The notes below the pieces were generated by a model that saw only the letters and a program-made list of their open reading frames with translations, was not told the origin of the DNA and did not search any database. Shown here in pieces: positions 56,447 to 64,000 of a DNA stretch of 64,000 bases. The stretch lies in NCBI GenBank assembly GCA_945859605.1, contig OX243818.1:38581750-38645749 (forward strand). The letters are read 5' to 3'. This DNA is from Lumbricus rubellus. Taxonomy: Eukaryota > Annelida > Clitellata > Crassiclitellata > Lumbricidae. How positions within the stretch are numbered: the stretch's first letter is position 1; each line of letters begins with the position of its first letter. The position numbers and the translations under genes were made by a program.

Positions 56447-56829
56447 TCTCACGTGATTCTAGTCTAATACTTCACGTAAGAACCCATACTGGAGAGAAAC
56501 CATACAAATGCCAGGAATGCATAAAAACGTTCACTGATTCTTCCACTTTTAGGAATCATGCCAGAATCCACATTGGCGAGAAACCCCATATGTGTCAGTT
56601 ATGTCGTAAATTGTTTTCCACATCCAGCGCTCTGAGAAGTCACAAGAAAGTCCATACTGAAAATAAACCCTATCCATGTCAGATGTGCAACAAAAGATTT
56701 TACTTCTGTTCTGCAGTGTCATATCAGAAGTCATACCGGAGAGAAACCGTATCTGTGTCTCTTGTGTCCTAATGCGTTTTCACAGCATTCTGGTTTAAAA
56801 ACCCATATTAAGACTCATGCAAGTGAAAA
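56447..56829 (+). pseudogene. ZNF-D, 3' part: last C2H2 fingers
   Basis: The frame resumes as FSRDSSLILHVRTHTGEKPY, completing the finger cut at 49692. Two good fingers follow (CQECIKTF, CQLCRKLF), then one with a disturbed His pair ([19 protein letters not shown]). At about 56730 a one-base shift takes the frame to a stop at 56772, while the next frame continues a last finger ([16 protein letters not shown]) to a stop at about 56831. So ZNF-D may have been damaged at its 3' end independently of the LTR insertion, or it ends early by nature. Confidence 0.8.
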
Positions 56830-56831
56830 TT

Positions 56832-57582
56832 AGATCTTGCATCACAGCGACGTGCGTGGTAGCCTAGCCTACTAGGTTTCATACCGCAGAGAAGCCGAAT
56901 AAAATTATGCTTAACGTTATTTAGCCTAAGACAACGGTTAAGTAGTATTTTAGTGTAATTAGGCACATAAAAAATAGGCTACATTCTGGATAAGAATCAC
57001 ACATTTTAGGAATGTCAGAAAGCATTCTTGTGCGCTTCAGATCCCAGGAGATGCGAATAGGCCTACCACAGCGAAACAATAAAATTATGTTGTTTGTCAG
57101 ATTTGTAACAAGGAATTTGCCCATTCGCACACCAAACAATCTAATCTCTTTTTAGAAATTGGTCTGGTCTCTGGATTGTTTGTTTGAAGTCTCCAGGGGC
57201 GAAGACTGGAGAATTGATGCAAGTGATGGGAATCAAGGACTTTTCATGAGGGAAAAAACACAATGGTTTGGCCTATGGATAAATGTTGAGCAAATGCTTT
57301 ATATAATTATGAAGTAATTTTTTTCAAAGAGGTTCCTAACTGGAATTTTCTAAGTTTCACTTAGGGTATGATTAATGCCTTACTGCAAATAAATTTGTTA
57401 CAAACTAAATAGCAGTAGGCTAGTTAAAATAATTTTTCATTTTTGTGGAGGAGCCATGTAGCCCTCACTTGCCCCAGTGAGGCCGCCCATGATGGCACCA
57501 TGGTTTCACACAGTCTTAATTTCCCATGATAACCTTTTGATATAAAAATTGGTCCTTAATTTTCATAGGTCATTTATTCCAA
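56832..57582. other. Gene-free stretch downstream of ZNF-D
   Basis: Probable 3' UTR and flank. No AATAAA in a convincing position close to the stop. The stretch 57000-57130 has weak CQKAFL/CNKEFAHSHT-like echoes of a zinc finger (about 57090-57125), too decayed to annotate. Confidence 0.35.
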
Positions 57583-57860
57583 TGGTAACGTACCTCGTAG
57601 GCCTAGGCCTACATGTGAAATAGTAATTGAATTTTTATTTTTAGAGAGGCTATAAAATGCCATAGTAAACTCTTGTAATAACTGCATTGCGTTTTAGCTC
57701 ATGATAAATCATAAACGTAAGTCTATTGTGATTTCCTAAGGCTAATAATTATATCCATAGAAACATCTCACTGTACATGCCCTCTAATAATCGCATTGCT
57801 GCTACATAAACACCATAGCCTACATTGCCATGTTTACGTCTTACTATCATAATCGGAATC
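57583..57860. repeat. Dispersed repeat, copy 2
   Basis: Matches 10615-10975 in order, including GTAACGTAC(C)TCGTA at its start, but the 64-bp palindrome is absent; TAGGCCTAGGCCTA stands in its place. Confidence 0.55.
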
Positions 57861-58129
57861 GGGGTGTAAAAGCAGACTTTAACATGGGGCTCTAAGAAAG
57901 ACTGGAGGGCTGAAACCCCCAAACCCCCGCCAATTCTCACCCTGCTTTTAGGTCATGTGTAAAAAAAAACTTAAAATAGTGGTCATTCCAGATTGACGGC
58001 CCGCGGCAACCAAGAAAGCTTGGCATTGTCTGGCATCTAAGAGAGCCCGTCGAACTATGAAAGAGATCGAGTAGGTAAGATGGAGCTCAACCAAGGATGG
58101 ATACGTTTATTGGGCTATTAAAAGCAACC

Positions 58130-58581
58130 GGTGTAAAGGTTTCAGATTACCCCCTCCTAAACATTACCCCCCTGAAAACTGTAAAATGCATCAATCATCG
58201 CATTTATTGCACTAAAAATATCCGAAAAATCATCCCGCTTCTTGTTTTGGTCTGAAGATTTTCATCCGTCATCCCACTTCGTGGTTTGTTATCAATATTT
58301 TCATCTGTAACTAAAATACTAATTGCCGCTAAAGTTTACATGGAGAAAATGGCTTCGAGGCTATTATTTTTTTCCGATCACAATATTGATAGCAAACCAC
58401 GAAGTGGGATGACGGATGGAAATCTTCAGACTAAAACAAGAAGAGGGATGATTTTTCTGATTTTTTTAGTGCAATAAATGCGGTGATTGATGCAAAACTA
58501 GTTTTCGGGGGAGAATCTGAAACCGGTTTCAAGTTACCGGGGGGTAATGTTTAGGAGGGGGTAATTTGAAACCTTTACACC
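58130..58581. mobile_element. Hairpin MITE, GGTGTAAAGG ends, copy 2
   Basis: GGTGTAAAGGTTTCAGATTA to ATTTGAAACCTTTACACC. Arms of about 200 bp with CCTCCTAAACATTACCCCCC, GCATTTATTGCAC and CATCCCACTTCGTGGTTTG and their inverses. GGTTTACTATCAAAACC follows here and also follows GCACC at 42137. Confidence 0.78.
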
Positions 58582-60022
58582 GGTTTACTATCAAAACCAC
58601 TCATAAAAACCCGCGCATTTCAAAACGTCGCGCACGATCATTACCGCGCTTGCTTGCGCATCGGTTGACAGATGAATGAATTATTTCTCTCAATCCAGTT
58701 TACATTTGAACAACAATTGTTTTTTTTAACTATCCAACTCCTCTTTAAATAACATCATTATTTGTCTCAATACAGATTAAGAAAGATTATTTTTTATCAA
58801 TCCCAATTCTTTATCAGAAATAATTTATTTTCATAAATCCAACTTCTATTTAAGTTTTTCATCAATCCAACATCCAATTATATTATGGATAAATTTTTCT
58901 AGTAAAATCCATTTCCATTTTAAAGGTAAAAAGTATTCCACCGATATCCAGCTTCTCTAATGTGATTCGTTGGCCTACACTGAGTCTATGTCATGTCACC
59001 AGTTTAGCCACGAGCACTGATCGAAATAATAATAATAAATTCTCTAATCCGCACAAAACCGCATCAGATTGACTAACTTACCATAACGGCGTTATTTAAA
59101 CAGAAGCGAACAGTTCTCATTGCGTACCCCAAGTCCAGATAAATCAGCATCTGACTCCCAGCTATTTTTCTACAATTCTCATAGTGCAATCGGTCATAGT
59201 GGTTCTGTGGTTGTGCAGGCACAGAGTCAGGATAGGATTGGTTAAAGAGTTCATTTTTAGTAGTAGCATACACCATTTATTCACTTAGAATCTTCTTTGA
59301 AACTCTGTTGAACTTTGGACAACCAGCCACATGCAGTCTGAATAGAACACTAAACGAATTGATCTGATGACATGAAAGTTGAAGAAAGTAAATCGATCCA
59401 ACAGAAGTTGGATCGATTTTAGTTTATTCTGTTGATGTAATAAAATAAAATGTCCTATTTGCTTACTTTCAAAGAGTGATAATTTGCTGTGTAGATTACT
59501 AACTTACTAACTGAGAGCATCGCATTATGGGATGCGACTGATAATTAGCAGCGCTCAGTATGAGAATTGTGGAAAAATAACTGGGGGTTGGCCTATGATA
59601 AACTTGAAATTGGGGTATGAAAAACATACTTTAACATGAGGCTCTAAGAAAGACTGGGGGGGTTGAACCCCCCAACCCCCCGGCAATTCTCACCCCATGC
59701 TAGATTGTGATTAAGAAATCGTATCTAGTTGCAATTTAAGAAAATTTCTGGATGCACCGATGATCTACCTACACTACAAAACAAATTTTATCTAGATATG
59801 TTGAAAATTACATATTTTATTCAACTTTTCATGACTTTATGCCACACTTGCCCCCACCTCCCCTACATCCCGTCCTCTGGTGAATATATAACATTTGATT
59901 TAAACTGAGAAGTGTCCTCATTCTTCAGCTGTTACATAAATGTTGAACCACCCTATTTGCAGGACACAACCTTTTACAATTATTTCGAATATAAATTTCT
60001 TAGAAGTTGCCGTCGTCACCGT
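58582..60022. other. Gene-free stretch with repeat remnants
   Basis: 58680-58960 has loose ATCCAACTTCTATTT-type remnants. 59036-59115 is a partial copy of the 330-bp repeat. 59570-59700 is a copy of the short repeat at 14091. 59395-59420 holds GTAAATCGATCCAACAGAAG and its near inverse CTTCTGTTGGATCGATTT. No gene. Confidence 0.45.
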
Positions 60023-60026
60023 TATC

Positions 60027-60098
<72 letters not shown>

Positions 60099-60100
60099 GA
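60023..60100. repeat. (ATC)n microsatellite
   Basis: About 25 uninterrupted CAT units. Poly-His, poly-Ile, poly-Met and poly-Asp ORFs over it are artefacts. Confidence 0.97.
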
Positions 60101-60805
60101 TATTAATATTATTGGCTTTAAAAATCTCCAGCATGAAAAGCCGTCTGCTCTCCAGAACATTGTCGCTGCACTCTGAACTGTCTTGAGAATGATTGCAATG
60201 ACACGTCAGAGTCTTGGCTTCCTTGGTGATGGTACGACAATTATTAATAATGATCATGATAAAAAATATCACAAAAATAATATTTTATTAATAAATCTCA
60301 TGCGCTTATTAGTTCGTTGCCAATGTGAAAGTAATATAATAAAAAATGGTCGCTCTAATGTAATGAATCAAATTGTGTCATCGTAAATTCGTAAGTAAGT
60401 TATTACTCCACTTGCAAACGCACAATGGGACATGGAACATTATTATAATATATCAAAGTAATAATAGGTAATAAAAACGTGCAAATTAAAATCACAAGTT
60501 AAATTATAATATAATTACTAAGCTATTATTGTCAAACAAGTTAACTATTTTAACTATTTTATTTATCTCGTGATAAATCCCTTACCAATATAATCATAGA
60601 GTTAGCCTAAGCAAAGGCCTATTAAAAATTTCACCATCAAAGACAACAAAACAATAAAGAATTTGAATAATTATGTGACAATCCAGCCGTGATTAGGCTA
60701 CAATATTAGGCTATCTTTGGTAATAAAATCAAGTAAATCAAATCAAATATTTTAATAAGGCAACAACCGTAGCGCTACGGTTGTATCTTTAGTAAAAAAA
60801 GGAAT
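60101..60805. other. Gene-free stretch
   Basis: AT-rich; no supported gene or repeat family recognised. Confidence 0.4.
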
Positions 60806-61545
60806 TTAACCCCTTGGCTGCCACGTCATCATGGGCTAAACGTCACCCCGTGTGCCAGCACATAACATGTAAATTTGGGCAAAAATGTATTGTTGCAATT
60901 TTTGTTTCTGAGGTGCATTAACTGTTGCAATGATTATAATTTGTGATTGTTCCAATAAAATCACATATTTATCATTGCGAACAATGCCTTTGTTACTTAT
61001 TTATTGTAACTAGAACCAACTATTTGACTTTCTTCTAACAAATACGGCATACCACTTTCATCCACATCAACGCTTACGGACTCGTCGCCAGATTCATCTG
61101 AACTGCTTTCGCTCTCTATTTCACTATAATCGCTGTCTTCTAACATACCAAAAACTTGTTTCCTAGTAAAAAAATCCGGCCATATCAAACTGTCAATTGT
61201 GATCGCAAAATGTTAAAATTTATCACAAAGAACGTTCAAATTATTTTCAAACATCTGTAACAAAACGCCAAATAACGCTCAACATTAGCATGTTCTAACT
61301 CCAACAGCAGCTTTACAAACTGATCAAAATGTAGCCAAGAAATAGCCCAAAGCATTGCAGAAATTACTATTGACCGTCAGGTGCCTAGATTTTGAACAAA
61401 AAGTAGTGCCTTCACTGCCCTTCAGTGCCAGACAGAGCACACACATAATCCTATATATTGACGAGTACCTCTCGTCAACAGGGCACACAGCATACACATA
61501 GTTCATGACGAGTACCTCTCGTCAATACGGCAGCCAAGGGGTTAA
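60806..61545. mobile_element. piggyBac-type element, deleted, TTAA-flanked
   Basis: TTAA at 60806-60809 and 61542-61545; inverted ends CCCCTTGGCTGCC and GGCAGCCAAGGGG. Subterminal ACGAGTACCTCTCGTCAA occurs twice near the right end. It retains a piece of coding sequence (see 60997-61146). Confidence 0.8.
60997..61146 (-). pseudogene. N-terminal remnant of a piggyBac-type transposase
   Basis: ATG at 61146, then an acidic Ser-rich stretch (MLEDSDYSEIESESSSDESG) and a stop at 60997. Acidic N-termini of this kind precede the catalytic domain in many piggyBac transposases; the catalytic part is missing. Identity rests on the TTAA ends. Confidence 0.5.
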
Positions 61546-61912
61546 CTAGGAATATAATAAGCTGGTTAGTTCAGTTAGTTAGTATATTTTGAGTATAATA
61601 TTAACAATAGTAAAACATAATCTAAACATTAGAAAAAAACTAATAATGATCTGGGAAACAAAAGACTTTAAGTGCATGCTCAGTAAACATACCATAACAT
61701 TTCGGTATGTGCAGTAGTAAGCTTATACTACTAGTCTTAATAATGTTGGGAAAAGAGGGCAATTCTTGGATAAGAATGTAGTGAGTTTCAACTCTATATC
61801 AGAATGCTTACTGTCTACAAATTATGCTATGAAAGTGGTACAAATGACTGTATCGCAGACTTAATCCAATAGCGAATTTTCTACATCTCCAACTGCAATC
61901 GTTCTTTTCAAC

Positions 61913-62085
61913 GTTGAGTGCAGGGCTTAAAGTGTGCCAGGACGGTCATGGCACTTATTTTCAAATCTGAATGCCGTCCTGCCACTTATTTTGTCAGAAG
62001 AGACTGAAAAGGTAAGGAGCGTCCTGCAGGCACTCTAAGGGCGTCCATGCACTACTTTTTCTACACTTTGAGCACTGGTTGAGTG
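61913..62085. mobile_element. 157-bp hAT-type MITE with 8-bp TSD
   Basis: CAGGGCTTAAAGTGTG left and CACTTTGAGCACTG right are inverted ends of hAT form (CAG..CTG). Exact 8-bp duplication GTTGAGTG (61913-61920; 62078-62085). It is inserted just past the 3' end of ZNF-C. Confidence 0.8.
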
Positions 62086-62099
62086 TATGCAATACTATG

Positions 62100-63835
62100 T
62101 GGGTAGAAGTCAGCAGCAAAGTCATCAGGTGGAGAAAATCGATGGCTAAAACAATGCTCTAAAAAATCCTTCTCTTTTTCAAACAATTCATCACAAAGTC
62201 ATATACCACATCCAAAAGAATTTGACAAAGACGCTTCCGCATCTACTTTGCTAGGAGATAGACTTTCTTCAACGTTAACGTTTGGCAAAAGAACAGCAAG
62301 TCCACTGGGACACGGATGTACGATCACTGACAAATTTTGATTTCGTTTATCGGTTGCACGTGCAGTTATAAATGATAGAAAACGATCAGACAAACAAGCA
62401 TCAACTTCACTTCCAATTTTAAGATCCTGTGACAGAGTTCTTGCATGAAGTTTAGACTCCTTTTGTGGAAAACTGTTAATGGAAAAAGACATATTGTGTC
62501 TGTTTTGCTTCTCACTTCCATGAGTCATATTGTGATAATTCTTTAGTTGGAAACATCGTGTGAAACCTGCATTGCAAACCTCACATTTGAATGGTTTTTC
62601 ACCACTATGCGTTGCCATGAGCTCTTTCGGATCACTGTTCTTGGCAAATTATTTCTGACACAAGTCAGGCTCCTCACCAGAATGGATTCGCATGTGCGTT
62701 TTCAAATGACCACCATCACTAAACGACTTTTGACATAGTTGGCAACTGAATGGTTTTTCTCCAGTATGGATTCGCATGTGCCTTTTCAAAGTACCACCTT
62801 CACTAAACAACTTTTGACAGAATTGGCAAATGTATGGTTTTTCTCCAGTATGGACTCGCATGTGCGTTTTCAAATGACCACCTTCACTAAACGACTTTTG
62901 ACATAGTTGGCAATTAAATGGTTTTTCCCCAGTATGCATCCGCATGTGCGTTTTCAAATGACCACCTTCACTAAACGACTTTTTACATAGTTGGCAACTG
63001 AATGGTTTTTCTCCAGTATGGATTCGCATGTGCGTTTTCAAAGTTTCACCTTCATTAAATGACTTTTGACATATCTGGCAATTGAACGGTTTTTCTCCAG
63101 TATGGATTCTCATGTGCCTTTTCAAATGACCACCTACACTAAATGACTTTTGACAGAGTTGGCAATTGAATGGGTTTTCCCCAGTATGGATTCGCATGTG
63201 CGTTTTCAAAGTTTCACTTTCTCTAAACGACTTTTGACATATCTGGCAATTGAATGGTTTTTCTCCAGTATGAATTCGCAAGTGCCTTTTCAAATGACCA
63301 TCCCTACTAAATGACAGTCCACATAGATGGCAGATAAAAGGTCTTTCTCCAGTATGGATTTGCATGTGCCTTTTCAAATGACCACCTCTACTAAATGACT
63401 TTTGACATAGATGGCAGCTGTTTTTCTCCATTTTGAATTCGCATGTGCTTTTTCAAAGTGACACCTTCATTAAATGACATTTGGCGTTGTTGGCAGCTGA
63501 ATGTTTTTTCTCCTGTATGGATTCGCATGTGCATTTTCAAATGACCACCTCTACTATATGAATTTTGACATAGTTCACAACTGAAAAGGGTTTTTTCAGT
63601 ATGGATTCGCATGTGCCTTTTCAAGTTGCTTCTGTCACTAAACGATTTCTGACAAAACTTGCACAAGCATGGTTCCGCACCAGTATGGATACTCACGTGC
63701 GTATTCAACTGACCACCTTCACTAATTGATTTTTGAGATATCTGGCAACTGTATGGCTTCTGTCCCGTGCAGATTCTCATGTGCCTTTCGAGATTACGAC
63801 TTTCACTAAATGATTTCTGACATAGGCCTAATTAT
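62100..63835 (-). pseudogene. ZNF-C: decayed C2H2 zinc-finger gene
   Basis: About 15 fingers on the minus strand with HTGEKPFNC linkers, most KSFSEGGHLKTHMRIH-like. Damage, 5' to 3': an insertion with TAATAATTAGG in the first visible finger (about 63825-63835); a finger with lost Cys (SCQISQKS); a frameshift at about 63410-63430 (RIQNGEKQ against MEKNSC); a TAA where Ser is expected at 62649 (DLCQK stop FAKNS); and a 6-base insertion creating TGA in the tail at about 62198 (FGCGI stop). The tail (VDAEASLSNSFGCGI...CDELFEKEKDFLEHC) is shared with ZNF-B, the intact paralogue. Decay is multiple, so the locus is old dead copy DNA. The 5' end is uncertain. Confidence 0.85.
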
Positions 63836-63968
63836 TATGGCAACTGTATTGAATTCCTCCTACATCCACTCTCGTATTCGCCATCAGTAGGGTTGCCAGA
63901 TGACCTTGAGAAAATTACCGGACAATGGGTATCGCGTTATGGGGTCATATTTTATATAATGTATAAGC

Positions 63969-64000
63969 TTAACCCATTCGATACCTATGACGCCGGATAT
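63969..64000. mobile_element. Possible piggyBac-type end, cut by the window edge
   Basis: TTAA at 63969 followed by CCCATTCGATACCTATGACG has the form of the other TTAA + CCC ends here. The partner end would lie outside the window. Confidence 0.3.

Noticed and set aside
60000..60272. Poly-Asp and poly-His ORFs
   Set aside because: Produced by the (ATC)n microsatellite.

Overview
Eukaryotic (metazoan) genomic DNA. Genes have GT-AG introns, the long ORFs are C2H2 zinc-finger, F-box/beta-propeller and retrotransposon proteins, telomere-type CCCTAA motifs occur in dispersed repeats, and the palindrome TAGGCCTA is strikingly frequent. The repeat types (TU/FB-like foldback elements with 15-bp outer repeats, tRNA-derived SINEs, piggyBac- and hAT-type MITEs) fit a marine invertebrate deuterostome, and an echinoderm is my best guess. 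That is inference; no marker gene fixes the taxon.

Layout. 0-2.5 kb: 3' end of a beta-propeller gene whose intron holds a foldback element. 2.5-16 kb: gene-poor DNA full of MITEs, foldback elements and retroelement scraps, with a perfect 64-bp palindrome. 16-21.4 kb: a large minus-strand C2H2 gene (ZNF-A) cut in two by a foldback element with a 9-bp target duplication. 22-28 kb: retroelement debris and long-TIR elements. 28.5-32.4 kb: a four-exon F-box/beta-propeller gene whose splice phases all agree. 33-38 kb: a dense tangle of foldback elements, SINEs and a 28-bp minisatellite. 38.4-40.3 kb: intact C2H2 gene ZNF-B. 41-46 kb: hairpin MITEs and a set of nested TIR elements. 47.6-56.8 kb: C2H2 gene ZNF-D interrupted by a young LTR retrotransposon. 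57-62 kb: MITEs and simple repeats. 62.1-63.8 kb: decayed C2H2 gene ZNF-C.

Main discoveries. (1) The LTR element (49693-56442; two 870-bp LTRs that differ at one site by eye) encodes Gag and an aspartic protease, has no reverse transcriptase, RNase H or integrase, and carries instead an intronless PIM-family Ser/Thr kinase ORF. This is the arrangement of an acutely transforming retrovirus, but in a retrotransposon. (2) A foldback superfamily has asymmetric ends (GGTTCC and GGTGTC types), outer arms of about 15-bp tandem repeats in several unrelated sequence classes, a shared core of AATCCAGCTTCTATTTC-type repeats, and 8-9-bp target duplications. One copy sits in the 5' LTR while the 3' LTR preserves the empty site, and another splits ZNF-A so that removing it restores one frame.

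The C2H2 genes, F-box/propeller genes and mobile DNA form an order-of-insertion record: host ZNF-D, then LTR element, then foldback copy. All coordinates and repeat comparisons were made by eye without alignment software.
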